Shown piece by piece: positions 43,166-53,559 of a stretch of DNA of 64,000 nucleotides. Below the pieces are notes generated by a model, which had not been told where the DNA came from, ran no database searches, and saw only the letters and a program-made list of their open reading frames with translations. Source of the DNA: Arthrobacter sp. M4. GTDB taxonomy: Bacteria; Actinomycetota; Actinomycetes; Actinomycetales; Micrococcaceae. Position 1 is the stretch's first letter. Every line of letters starts with the position of its first letter. The position numbers and the translations under genes are program-made. The stretch lies in NCBI RefSeq assembly GCF_020251205.1, contig NZ_JAIWYX010000003.1, positions 186,001 to 250,000 on the forward strand, in the 5' to 3' direction.

Positions 43166-46100
43166 CGGTTACCTCCAGGATTCGAGACCATACTTCTTCG
43201 CCGTCGGGGTCCAGGCCCTCTTCGATGGCGTCGAGACGTGTTTGCAGGACAGCCGCGTAGTCACGCGGCAGTACCTTGGTGATGCGCGCAGCGGTGTCGT
43301 CGAAGTTGTCGAGCAGGCGCGCTGCCAGGGCGGAGTCGGTTTCCTCGACGTGCTTGACGAGGAGGCCGTGGACGATGTCGCGATCCTCGGCGTCCAGTTC
43401 CCGCAGTTGCAGTTCGCCGGACTCGAGTGCTTCCTTGTTCACGCGTTCCGTGCGCAGGTCCAGCACGTAGGCGGTTCCGCCGGACATGCCAGCGCCAAAG
43501 TTGCGGCCGGTCCGGCCGAGGATCAGCGTCTGGCCACCGGTCATGTATTCGCAACCGTGGTCACCAATGCCTTCGACGACGGCGGTGGCACCGGAGTTGC
43601 GGACCAGGAACCGTTCGCCAACCTGACCGCGCAGGAACAGCTCACCGCTGGTGGCGCCGTAGCCGATGACGTTGCCGGCAATGACGTTCTGTTCTGCCGG
43701 GAACACGTTGGTACGGTCCGGACGAACGATGATGCGTCCGCCGGAAAGGCCCTTGCCGACGTAGTCGTTGGAGTCGCCGTGCATGCGGAGGGTGATGCCC
43801 TGCGGCAGGAAGGCGCCGAGGGATTGCCCGGCCGTCCCGTTGAGCGTGACGTCGATGGTGTCCGTGGCCAGGTAGTCCGTGCCGAAGATCTTGGTGACCA
43901 CGTGGCCGAGCATGGTGCCCACGGAACGATCGGTGTTGATCACGTCGAGTGAAATCTTCACCGGCGAGCGGTCGCTCAGCGCTTCGGCGGCCATGGTGAT
44001 AAGCCGCTGGTCGAAGTGCTTGTCGAGCTCGTGGTTCTGACCGGTCAGGTTCCGCAACGGAACATCGTCGTCGAACTCCAGGCCGTGCAGGATCGGATCC
44101 AGATCCAGGCCGTCAGCCTTCCAGTGGTCGATCGCTTCACGGGAGTCAAGCACCTCGGCGTGGCCGATGGCCTCCTCGAGGCTGCGGAAACCAAGCTCGG
44201 CAAGCAGCTCGCGTACCTCTTCTGCCAGGAACTCGAAGAAGTTGACCACGAATTCAGGCTTGCCGGTGAAGCGGGAGCGCAGCTCCGGGTTCTGCGTGGC
44301 AACGCCAACTGGGCAGGTGTCCAAGTGGCAAACGCGCATCATGATACAGCCGGATACCACCAGCGGAGCAGTGGCGAAGCCATACTCCTCGGCGCCAAGC
44401 AGGGCAGCGATGACAACGTCCCGCCCGGTCTTCAGCTGACCGTCCACCTGAACCACAACGCGGTCACGCAGGCCATTGAGCATCAGTGTCTGCTGCGTCT
44501 CGGCGAGGCCGAGCTCCCACGGAACACCCGCGTGCTTCAGGGAGTTCAGCGGCGAGGCGCCGGTACCGCCGTCGTGACCGGAAACCAGTACGACGTCGGC
44601 CTTCGCCTTGGTCACGCCGGACGCGACGGTGCCGATGCCCACCTCGGAGACGAGCTTGACATGGACGCGGGCCGAAGGGTTGGCACGCTTGGCATCGTAG
44701 ATGAGCTGCGCCAGATCCTCGATCGAGTAGATGTCGTGGTGCGGGGGCGGGGAAATGAGTCCAACACCGGGGGTCGAGTGACGCGTGCGGGCCACCCAGG
44801 GGTAAACCTTCTGCGCCATCAGCTGGCCACCCTCGCCTGGCTTCGCACCCTGCGCCATCTTGATCTGGATGTCTTCAGCGTTGGTCAGGTACAGGCTGGT
44901 GACGCCGAAGCGTCCCGAAGCGATCTGCTTGATTGCTGAACGGCGCTCCGGATCCAGGAGCCGGTCGATGTCCTCGCCACCTTCACCGGTGTTGGACTTG
45001 GCTCCCAGCCGGTTCATAGCGATAGCGAGGGTCTCGTGGGCTTCCTTGGAGATGGAGCCGTAGCTCATGGCACCCGTCGAGAAGCGCTTCACGATGGACG
45101 AAACGGGCTCGACTTCCTCAAGGGGAACGGCCGGACGGACTCCCGTCTTGAACTTGAGGAGCCCGCGCAGGGTCATCAAATTCTCGGACTGGTCGTCAAC
45201 ACCCTTGGTGTACGCCTTGAAGATGTCATAGCGGCGTTCGCGCGTGGAGTGCTGCAGGCGGAAGACCGTCTCCGGATTGAACAGGTGCGGTTCGCCGTCG
45301 CGGCGCCACTGGTATTCGCCGCCTCCGAGGAGTGGGCGGTGCGGCTGCTCGATGCCGTTTTCGGGGTATGCCATCTCATGCCGTGCCGACACTTCGGCCG
45401 CGATGACTTCCAGGCCAACGCCGCCGAGCTGTGAGTGCGTACCGGAGAAGAATTCGTCCACCAGTTCCTGGGACAGGCCCAGCGCCTCGAATGTCTGTGC
45501 TCCACAGTAGGACGCGACGGTGGAGATGCCCATCTTGGACATGATCTTCAGGACGCCCTTGCCCAGGCCCTTGATGAGGTTGTAGACGCCGTCCTCAGGG
45601 GTGACTCCGGTCACCTCGCCGGTCCGAATGAGCTGCTCAACGGACTCCATGGCCAGGTACGGGTTCACGGCCGAGGCACCGTAGCCCACCAGGACTGCGA
45701 CGTGGTGCGTCTCGCGGACATCGCCAGCCTCCACCACAAGCGCGGTCTTCGTCCGGTTTGCGCTGCGAAGCAGGTGGTGGTGTACGGCGCTGACCAGCAG
45801 GAGGGACGGAATCGGGGCCCACTGGGCATTCGAGTCACGGTCGGACAGCACGATGTACTGCACGCCGCGGTTGATCGCGCCGGAAACCTGCTCGCAGATT
45901 TCGGTGAGGCGTGCACGCAGGGACGCCTCACCCCCTTCGGGGCGATAGAGGCCGCGCACCTTCATGGCGACCTTGTCGCCGTCGGCGTTTTCAATGTTGG
46001 CGATCTTGGCGAGCTGGTCGTTGTTGATGACCGGGAAAGGCACCGATACCTGCGGCTGGCGTACCTGCTTGGTGTCCAGGAGGTTTCCATTAGGGCCAAT

Positions 46101-47774
46101 GGCGCAGGTCAGGGAAGTGACGAGCTCTTCGCGAATGGCATCCAGCGGCGGGTTGGTGACCTGCGCGAAGGACTGCACAAAGTAGTCGAACAGCAGGCGC
46201 GGGCGCTTGGACAGCACGGCAACAGGTGTGTCCGAACCCATGGCGCCCAGGGGCTCAGCGCCGGTGCGGGCCATCGGGCCCAGGAGGATCTTCAGCTCTT
46301 CGGTGGTGTAGCCGAAAGTGCGCTGACGGATGTTGACGGACGCGGCCGTGTGCACAACGTGTTCGCGCTCTGGGAGGCTCTTGAGGTCGATCAGATTGTC
46401 CTTGACCCACTCGGACCACGGGTTGGCGGATGCCACCTCGGCCTTGACCTCGGCGTCGTCGATGATGCGTCCGGCGTCCGTGTCTACCAGGAACATCTTG
46501 CCCGGGGACACGCGACCCTTCTTGACGACGTTGGCGGGTTCGACGTCGATGACGCCCACCTCGGACGCGAAGACCACCAAGCCGTCTTCCGTGATCCAGT
46601 AACGGCCGGGGCGCAGGCCGTTGCGGTCCAGGGTGGCGCCAACCAGGTTTCCGTCGGTGAAGGACACGGCGGCAGGGCCGTCCCAGGGCTCCATCAAAAG
46701 GGAGTGGTACTCGTAGAACGCCCGGCGAGCCGGATCCATGGTGGCGTGGTTCTCCCAGGCCTCAGGGATCATCATCATGATGGCGTGCGTGATGGGCCGG
46801 CCAGACAGCCACAGCAACTCGGCGACTTCGTCGAATGACGCGGAGTCTGAAGCGCCAGGGGTGCAGATCGGGTAGAGCTCTTCCGGGGTGTCTCCGAGCA
46901 GCGGGCTGGCCAGCTGGGACTGACGGGCGCGCATCCAGTTCCGGTTGCCCTTGACCGTATTGATCTCACCGTTGTGGGCAATGGTGCGGAACGGCTGGGC
47001 CAGCGGCCACGAAGGGAACGTGTTCGTGGAGAACCGGGAATGGACAATCGCGAGCTTTGTCTTGAAGCGCTTATCGGAAAGGTCCGGGTAAAACGGCTCC
47101 AGCTGCGCCGTGGTCAACATGCCCTTATACACGATGGTCCGAGAGGACAGCGAGGGGAAGTACACACCGTACTTGTTCTGGGCGCGCTTGCGGATGCGCC
47201 AAGCGCGGGAGTCCAACTCGTTGCGGTCCAGGGCCTCGCCCGTTGCGGACGCAAGGAACGGCTGGGAGAAGTAGGGCATGCAGGCGCGAGCCATGGCACC
47301 CACAAGGTCGGCCACAACCGGGACCTCACGCCAACCCAGCACAGTCAGGCCTTCATCGGCAGCGAGAGCCTCGATGCCGGCTTTCGCGGCGGCGGCCTCG
47401 CGCTCCTCGGCAGGCAGGAAGGCCGTACCCACGACGTACTGGCCTGGGGCGGGCAGCTCAAACTCCGTCACGGCGCGGAAGAACTCGTCCGGGATCTGCA
47501 TGAGCAGGCCGGCACCGTCGCCCGTCCCCTCATCGGCGCCCACGGCGCCGCGGTGCTCAAGGTTGCGCAGCGCGGTCAAGGCGGCGTCGACAATGTCGTA
47601 GCCCGGCTCGCCGCGCAGCGTAGCGATGATTGCCAGGCCGCAGGCGTCCTTCTCCTTGTCCGGATTGTAGAGACCCTGTGCCTCTGGCAGCGCTGCAAAG
47701 CGCTTGAAAGGCGAGAGCGCAGCCGTGGCATGGTCCGATTCGAACCAGCTGGGGCCGTTAAGAGTTTGGGTCAT
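43158..47774 (-). CDS. gltB: Glutamate synthase large subunit
   Basis: About 1538 residues from ATG 47774; an upstream ATG at 47828 is less likely because AGGAGGAAGG precedes 47774. The N-terminal glutaminase nucleophile is C45 in [17 protein letters not shown], so a 44-residue propeptide is removed. The FMN-binding half contains [16 protein letters not shown] and [20 protein letters not shown]. The 3Fe-4S cluster is at [19 protein letters not shown]. The C-terminal GXGXG beta-helix follows. It makes two glutamates from glutamine and 2-oxoglutarate. Confidence 0.97.
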
Positions 47775-48170
47775 GGGAGACGTCCTTCCTCCTGATCGTG
47801 CGTATGGAAGGGACAACGTTGGCCCCACCTTGTTTGCCGGTTGATGGGCACAACAAAGCGCTAGTAATTGGAAATTGTAGGCCAGGCGGCGCCGCGGAAC
47901 GAAGAGTTACGCACGCCACTGGCCCAGGCTTGACCGGTCAGAAGCTGTCTGCTTCATGCCGGGCCTGCCCGGTTGCCACGACGCTGTGGATTTCGGGCCT
48001 TCCGAGCGGTTGCTCTGGTGCCCCTCTTGCCGAGGCTGGCATACATGGTGCCGCCAGCCTTCGACGCCGGGCCCAGCTGCGCTGCCTCCGGCACCGCCGG
48101 TGGCACTAGCCTCCGCTGAAGACTGGCTGCCGGCAGCGGGTTCCCCGCTGGATTCTGAACCGATGTCTCC
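47775..48170. other. gltB upstream region and decayed lgt tail
   Basis: This 396-bp gap holds the gltB promoter and a palindrome TGACCGGTCA at 47931-47940, a candidate operator. In the lgt frame, reading beyond its TGA continues as Gly/Ser/Ala/Glu-rich sequence for about 40 codons (GDIGSESSGEPAAGSQSSAE). A separate frame ends in a very basic tail (KRGTRATARKARNPQRRGNR). No promoter elements stand out beyond this. Confidence 0.45.
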
Positions 48171-49427
48171 TCAGTCAGAATCGCGGACTGGACCTTTTTG
48201 GTTATCTGGGAGGTTACCACGCGCACCACTATCTGAGACAGCCTGGTCCGGATCACGGACTGTGGTGCTGGTCACTCCAGAAGTGTCCTGGTCAGGCGCT
48301 ACAGCGGCTGCCCGGCGGCCCCGAGGTCGTGCTGCCGATTCCTGAGACTGCTCATCCTCCCGACGGACATCGTTGTCATCGGCGCCCTCCGGGACTTCAG
48401 AGGCGTCTTCACGTGCCGCTGAACCGTCGGCCGATCCTGCTTCATCAGCCGATTCTGATGGCTCGGCCTTACCGTTGGACGATGGCACCGCTGCGGCACC
48501 CGCACCCTCTTCAGATCCTTCCGCTGGTTCCTTGCCCGGCAGGTAGGGAGTGTCCGGAACCGGACGACCCTTGAGGCCCAGGAGGAAGAAAACGACGAGT
48601 GCTACGACGAACACCAGAATGCTGGTCCACACGTTGAGGCGCGTGGTAAGGCCGAACAACGTAACCTGCTCGGCGTCATCGATGCGCAAGGCTTCGATCC
48701 AGACGCGGCCCAGGGTGTAGTAGACCGCGTATAGCCAAAACAGCTGGCCACGCCTGAAGTGGAAGCGACGGTCCAGCAGGAGGAGGATCGCCACGCCCAC
48801 CAGGTTCCAGACGGACTCGTAAAGGAATGTGGGGTGGAAGAGCGTGCCCGCGGGCATCCCGGCGGGGAAGTTCGGGTTGGTGGGATCAATTTCCAGGCCC
48901 CAGGGCAACGTTGTGGGCGCACCAAAGAGTTCCTGGTTGAACCAGTTGCCCCAGCGTCCAATCGCCTGGGCCAGAAGCAGGCCAGGGGCCGCGGCGTCGA
49001 TAAAGGCCGTTAGCTTGACGCCCGCACGGCGACAACCAATCCAGGCGCCGAGGGCACCAAGGACTACCGCGCCCCAGATGCCCAGGCCGCCGCGCTGGAT
49101 CTGCGGAATCAGGGAGAGGTCGCCCGTCCCGTCAAAACCGGGCCCGAAGTAGGCATCCGGCGAGGAGAACACGTGATACAGACGACCGCCGACAATGCCA
49201 AAGGGAATGGCCCAAATTGCGATGTCCCACAGGCTTCCCTCTGGGGCCTTTCGGCTCTTCCAGCGGGCGCTCGTCAGCCAGAGGCCGACGATAATGCCGG
49301 CCAAAATGCACAGGGCGTAGGCGTGAATCCGCAACGCCCCCCACGGCAGCGGAATGTCGAAACCGGACCAGGACGGGCTCGGGATACTCAAGGGGGCAAG
49401 TGCTGCTGCGTGGAGGGCTGTCTGCAC
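48171..49427 (-). CDS. lgt: Prolipoprotein diacylglyceryl transferase
   Basis: A 418-residue membrane enzyme that attaches diacylglycerol to lipoprotein cysteines. The family signature is present: GRWGNWFNQELFG with the essential Arg/Asn residues, HPTFLYESVWNLVG and GRVWIEALRID. About seven membrane segments end near residue 275. A long C-terminal extension (about 140 residues, acidic, Ser/Ala/Glu rich) is unusual for the family but often seen in actinobacteria. It lies 3 bp after the trpA stop, so it is expressed with the trp genes. Confidence 0.95.
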   Translation of the reverse strand: MQTALHAAALAPLSIPSPSWSGFDIPLPWGALRIHAYALCILAGIIVGLWLTSARWKSRKAPEGSLWDIAIWAIPFGIVGGRLYHVFSSPDAYFGPGFDGTGDLSLIPQIQRGGLGIWGAVVLGALGAWIGCRRAGVKLTAFIDAAAPGLLLAQAIGRWGNWFNQELFGAPTTLPWGLEIDPTNPNFPAGMPAGTLFHPTFLYESVWNLVGVAILLLLDRRFHFRRGQLFWLYAVYYTLGRVWIEALRIDDAEQVTLFGLTTRLNVWTSILVFVVALVVFFLLGLKGRPVPDTPYLPGKEPAEGSEEGAGAAAVPSSNGKAEPSESADEAGSADGSAAREDASEVPEGADDNDVRREDEQSQESAARPRGRRAAAVAPDQDTSGVTSTTVRDPDQAVSDSGARGNLPDNQKGPVRDSD

Positions 49428-49430
49428 GGG

Positions 49431-50264
49431 CTAGGCCTCTTCCTGCGTGGTAGCGGCAGCGGCGGGCTTCTGCAGTCCGACGCTCAATTCCTTAGTGAGC
49501 TGCCCCACGGCGTCCACGCCGCCGTCGCGAATGGCCGCGACCAGCGCCGACCCAACAATAACGCCGTCCGCGTAGGAGGCAATCTCCCGAACATGTGACG
49601 CATTGGAGACGCCAAGGCCGACGCAGACCCGTTTCGCCCCGGCGGCATGGGTGTTGGCTACAAGTTGCTCGGCGCTGCTGCTGACTGCCGCGCGCGCACC
49701 CGTAACCCCCATGATGGAGACGGCGTAGACGAAGCCACGACTGGCCTCCACCGTCATGGCCAAGCGCTCGGGACTTGACGACGGGGCCACAAGGAACACC
49801 CGATCAAGACCATACTTATCCGACGCCGCAAACCATTCGGAAGCCTCATCCGGGATGAGGTCAGGGGTGATCAGTCCTGCTCCCCCGGCTTCGGCGAGGC
49901 GCCGTGAAAATTCGTCGACACCCATCCGAACCACTGGATTCCAGTACGTCATCACCAGCACGGCCACATCCGTAGCTTCGGTAATTCCGCGAACGACGTC
50001 GAAAACACTTGCAACCCGGAAGCCGTTTGCGATCGCCTCGGTAGTGGCAGCCTGGATGACAGGACCGTCCATCACCGGGTCCGAATACGGAATGCCGATT
50101 TCAATGAGGTCGGCTCCATTACGGGCCATGGCGATGCCGGCGTCGATGGTGGACTGCAGATCCGGGTAACCAGCGGGAAGGTAGCCAATAAGGGCCGCAC
50201 GGCCCTCGCGGTGAGCGCGATCGATGGCAGCCGCGGACTTACTGGTGATCTGTTCCGACATCAC
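49431..50264 (-). CDS. trpA: Tryptophan synthase alpha subunit
   Basis: A 277-residue TIM barrel. Catalytic Glu lies in [21 protein letters not shown], with the Asp in [15 protein letters not shown]. The phosphate site is in [10 protein letters not shown] and GVIVGSALV. It cleaves indole-3-glycerol phosphate and channels indole to TrpB. The GTG start overlaps the trpB stop by 4 bp (GTGA); an ATG one codon later is also possible. Confidence 0.97.
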   Translation of the reverse strand: MMSEQITSKSAAAIDRAHREGRAALIGYLPAGYPDLQSTIDAGIAMARNGADLIEIGIPYSDPVMDGPVIQAATTEAIANGFRVASVFDVVRGITEATDVAVLVMTYWNPVVRMGVDEFSRRLAEAGGAGLITPDLIPDEASEWFAASDKYGLDRVFLVAPSSSPERLAMTVEASRGFVYAVSIMGVTGARAAVSSSAEQLVANTHAAGAKRVCVGLGVSNASHVREIASYADGVIVGSALVAAIRDGGVDAVGQLTKELSVGLQKPAAAATTQEEA

Positions 50265-51637
50265 TTCTGGACCTCGCTGGAGTCTGCGGCGGACCCCTGC
50301 GGGCCCTTGGGCTTGCGTGTGGACAGGGTAGTTCCCTTGACCTGGCCGTTCTCGTCAAGCATGTCGAACCACTCAGCGGCCGTCTGGACATCCTTATCGC
50401 CGCGGCCGGACAGGTTGACGATCACGATGGTGTCCGCAGGGTTTTCCTTCCCTTCCGTCAGGCTTCGGCCAACCCTCAAGGCACCGGCCAAGGCGTGCGA
50501 AGACTCGATGGCCGGGATGATGCCCTCGGTGCGGCACAGCAGCCGGAAGGCGTCCATGGCTTCGGCATCCGTGACGGGCTGGTAGCTGACGCGGCCAATG
50601 TCGGCGAGGTAGGAGTGTTCCGGACCAACGCCCGGGTAATCCAGACCGGCTGAAATGGAGTGCGATTCAATAGTCTGGCCATCCTCGTCCTGCATGAGGT
50701 AGGAACGGGCACCATGCAGCACTCCAGGGCGTCCCAGGGTGATGGTCGCAGCATGACGTCCTGTCTCGACGCCCTCTCCCCCAGCTTCGAAACCGAAAAT
50801 CTTGACGCTTGGGTCGTCCAGGAAGCCATGGAAAATGCCGATTGCGTTGGAACCGCCGCCGATGCAGGCGCACACTGCGTCCGGCAGGCGGCCTGTCTGT
50901 TCCAGGATCTGGGCGCGGGCTTCCTCGCCGATTACCTCGTGGAAGAAGCGGACCATGGCCGGGAACGGATGTGCACCCGCCGCAGTGCCTAGCAGGTAGT
51001 GGGTGTCGTGGACGTTGGTCACCCAGTCCCGCAGCGCGTCATTGATGGCGTCCTTCAGCGTCTGTGAGCCGTTGGTCACAGGGATGACAGTGGCTCCAAG
51101 CAACTGCATCCGCGCAACGTTGAGCGCCTGGCGCCGACAGTCCTCGGCACCCATGTACACCACGCATTCAAGGCCCAGCAGTGCGGCCGCTGTGGCGCTG
51201 GCGACACCGTGCTGCCCGGCACCGGTTTCGGCGATAACCCGCGTTTTGCCCATGCGCTTGGCGAGCAGCGCCTGGCCAAGGACGTTGTTGATCTTGTGTG
51301 AACCGGTGTGGTTGAGATCCTCCCGCTTGAGGAAGATCCTCGCGCCCCCCGCATGCTCGGAGAAGCGCTTGGCCTCCGTCAGCAGCGACGGCCGGCCGGA
51401 GTAGTTCTTGTTGAGCTCGTGCAGCTGGGCGATGAATTCTGGATCAGCCTTGGCCTTCTCGAACGTGTCCTCGAGCTCATCCAATGCAGCGATGAGGGAC
51501 TCAGGCATCCAGCGGCCACCGTAGGAGCCGAAGTAGGGACCCGGGGCGTGACGCAAAGACGCCCCACCCTGCAGGAATGCCTCGGCAGCGTTTTCTCCTG
51601 TGCTGGCCGCCTGCGCGTCCACCATCAGTCTCACCAT
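50261..51637 (-). CDS. trpB: Tryptophan synthase beta subunit
   Basis: About 458 residues from ATG 51637; an ATG at 51625 is an alternative, and further upstream codons are unlikely. PLP lysine lies in [22 protein letters not shown], and the glycine-rich phosphate loop is [15 protein letters not shown]. The end is extended by a low-complexity tail. It joins indole and serine to make tryptophan. A stem-loop at 51698-51726 lies between trpC and trpB. Confidence 0.97.
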   Translation of the reverse strand: MVRLMVDAQAASTGENAAEAFLQGGASLRHAPGPYFGSYGGRWMPESLIAALDELEDTFEKAKADPEFIAQLHELNKNYSGRPSLLTEAKRFSEHAGGARIFLKREDLNHTGSHKINNVLGQALLAKRMGKTRVIAETGAGQHGVASATAAALLGLECVVYMGAEDCRRQALNVARMQLLGATVIPVTNGSQTLKDAINDALRDWVTNVHDTHYLLGTAAGAHPFPAMVRFFHEVIGEEARAQILEQTGRLPDAVCACIGGGSNAIGIFHGFLDDPSVKIFGFEAGGEGVETGRHAATITLGRPGVLHGARSYLMQDEDGQTIESHSISAGLDYPGVGPEHSYLADIGRVSYQPVTDAEAMDAFRLLCRTEGIIPAIESSHALAGALRVGRSLTEGKENPADTIVIVNLSGRGDKDVQTAAEWFDMLDENGQVKGTTLSTRKPKGPQGSAADSSEVQK

Positions 51638-51697
51638 CCTGTTCCAGTTTGGTTTGCTGGGATGACCAGCGTTTTGGGATTTCCATTGCCGCAAGGC

Positions 51698-51726
51698 AGG
51701 AGGGGGCGCCGTTGGCACCCCCTCCT
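51698..51726 (-). terminator. Strong hairpin between trpC and trpB
   Basis: AGGAGGGGGCGCC and GGCACCCCCTCCT pair at 12 of 13 positions with a 3-base loop. It starts 5 bases after the trpC stop on the minus strand. No T-run follows. It may be a partial terminator, a processing site or an mRNA stabiliser separating two expression levels. Confidence 0.55.
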
Positions 51727-51730
51727 CATT

Positions 51731-52549
51731 TCAGTTCCTGACGGCTATGGCAGCGGCACCCGCCGCCTTGAATTCATTGATGCGTTCCCGCGGCGTTGCG
51801 TCACTCACCAGTGCCTCGCCCACAAGGATGGCGTTGGCACCGCTGGCGGCGTAGCCTGCCACATCCTCAGCGTTCCGTACACCGGATTCGGCGACAATCA
51901 CGGCTTCGGCAGGGATCTGGTCGGCAAGTGCCGCGAAAAGTGAGCGGTCGACGTCGAGCGTCTTGAGGTTGCGTACGTTGACGCCGATGATGCGGGCTTG
52001 GGCTGCGACGGCGCGTTCGATTTCCTCCGGGGTATGCGTCTCCACGAGCACATTCATGCCAAGCTCATGGCTTAGCTCGGAGAAGTCACGGAGTTGGGCA
52101 TCGGAAAGTGCCGCGACAATGAGCAGGATGAGGTCAGCGCCGTGGGCGCGCGCTTCCCAGATCTGGTACTCGTCCACAGTAAAGTCCTTGCGGAGTACCG
52201 GGATGTCGACGGCGGCACGCACCGCGTCGAGGTCGGCGAGTGTTCCGTTGAAGCGCCGCTGCTCCGTAAGGACGCTGATCACCGACGCGCCCCCCTCGGC
52301 GTATTGCCGGGCCAGTTCGGCGGGGTCGGCTATGCCTGCCAGATGACCTTTGGAGGGGCTCCGGCGCTTGATCTCGGCGATGACCTTCAGTTCCTCGCGA
52401 CGGGACGACGGACCGCCGAGTGCCGTCCACGCGTCGCGGGCAGGCGGCACATGCGCTACTCGCTCTTGGAGTTCAGCCAGGGTGACAAGGCCCCGGCGGG
52501 CCTCCATATCCTCCTTGACACCGACAATGATGTCATCCAGGACTGTCAC
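51731..52549 (-). CDS. trpC: Indole-3-glycerol-phosphate synthase
   Basis: A 272-residue TIM barrel. Substrate-binding motifs are VIAEIKRRSPSKG, VLRKDFTVDEYQIWEARAHGAD, VLVETHTPEEIERA and IIGVNVRNLKTLDVD, then AVIVAESGV. It closes the indole ring from CdRP. The upstream partner is the HGxxPAAW membrane protein, 2 bp away. Confidence 0.96.
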   Translation of the reverse strand: MTVLDDIIVGVKEDMEARRGLVTLAELQERVAHVPPARDAWTALGGPSSRREELKVIAEIKRRSPSKGHLAGIADPAELARQYAEGGASVISVLTEQRRFNGTLADLDAVRAAVDIPVLRKDFTVDEYQIWEARAHGADLILLIVAALSDAQLRDFSELSHELGMNVLVETHTPEEIERAVAAQARIIGVNVRNLKTLDVDRSLFAALADQIPAEAVIVAESGVRNAEDVAGYAASGANAILVGEALVSDATPRERINEFKAAGAAAIAVRN

Positions 52550-52551
52550 GA

Positions 52552-52827
52552 CTAGTGGCCGGAGTTCTTCAGCTTGCTGCCGCCGACGCCGAAACCGGCC
52601 TTACGCATGGCCCAACCCACAATGAGGCCAGCCACAATCACAACGGCACCTGCGACGAAGATCGGAGTGTTGGCGATCACGAAGGCGATGGAGGAAATCA
52701 GCGCACCGACCAGCATAACGATCACGCAGGTCCACGCCGCCGGGCTGTTGCCGTGGCCCAGGTCGGTACCGTGGGTTTCGGGGGCGGTGGCAGGTGCCTT
52801 GGATGCGGACACAGTGGTTTTGCTCAT
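52552..52827 (-). CDS. HGxxPAAW family small membrane protein
   Basis: A 91-residue protein with two membrane segments (about 31-50 and 53-70). The name-giving motif is HGNSPAAW (H25 onwards), just before the first segment. This family is found only in actinobacteria, usually in the trp operon as here. Function unknown; membrane regulation or transport of a Trp-pathway compound is speculative. Confidence 0.9.
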   Translation of the reverse strand: MSKTTVSASKAPATAPETHGTDLGHGNSPAAWTCVIVMLVGALISSIAFVIANTPIFVAGAVVIVAGLIVGWAMRKAGFGVGGSKLKNSGH

Positions 52828-52941
52828 GGAAGTCTCCTCGGAATCAATGCTGCTTACATTCTGCCATTTATTGGGAGCCTCCCCGACATCGGGATATGCC
52901 GGATGTCCGCGGAATGCGTCCCTGCGACGAATCGCCGCCGT

Positions 52942-53559
52942 TTACGTTGGGTCCTCACCGCGCGTCAGGCGGTCCCAGCTGTCAATTTCGTCAACCGGTC
53001 CCGACGCCTTCCTGCCACGGAGAGCGGAGGTTTCGTACTTGGTGCGGGATCTCCAGTGCCTGCCGGCCGGGACTATCAGTAGGGCCACTGCCGCGAGGAG
53101 CCCTGCAGCGACAATTGCCAACACCGGGTATGCGGTGGCTGTAGCGTTCGATTGTCCGCCCGAGACGCCGGTGACGGCTGCGATGGAACCCTGCGCCGCA
53201 GCGAGCGGATTTGCCAGCACGGTAGCAGCTGCCACGGCAATGCCAGCGGCTGCGAAAACCACAATGCCGGAAATAATCCATCGCGACACCCGACCTGCGA
53301 TTGACGCAGCGAGTGCCCCCGCCACCGCAACTACAGCAAGCGCTGTCACGGCAGTCGCCGCCTTGCTGCCCTGGACCTGGAGCTCTCCCCCCGCGACTGC
53401 GGCCGAATCCACATGCACAACGATCCAGCTTTGCGTGGTGGTACCGAAGACCGCAACGGCCAGTAGCGCGGCGAGCAGCACCAGGGTGGACTTGCGTGCC
53501 CAAAGGGGGACTGACGGCTTGTGCGGCCCTGTGTGGACGTCACTTGGCGTATCGGTCAT
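52942..53559 (-). CDS. Trp biosynthesis-associated membrane protein
   Basis: A 205-residue protein with four membrane segments (about 23-43, 70-92, 95-118, 143-163). The block STLVLLAALLAVAVFGTTTQSWI matches the TIGR02234-type membrane protein of actinobacterial trp operons. Its start overlaps the trpE stop by 4 bp. Role not established. Confidence 0.85.
   Translation of the reverse strand: MTDTPSDVHTGPHKPSVPLWARKSTLVLLAALLAVAVFGTTTQSWIVVHVDSAAVAGGELQVQGSKAATAVTALAVVAVAGALAASIAGRVSRWIISGIVVFAAAGIAVAAATVLANPLAAAQGSIAAVTGVSGGQSNATATAYPVLAIVAAGLLAAVALLIVPAGRHWRSRTKYETSALRGRKASGPVDEIDSWDRLTRGEDPT

Noticed and set aside
45435-46838. Long open frame on the plus strand inside gltB
   Set aside because: It is the antisense shadow of a strongly conserved gene; GC-rich coding DNA commonly leaves such frames open.
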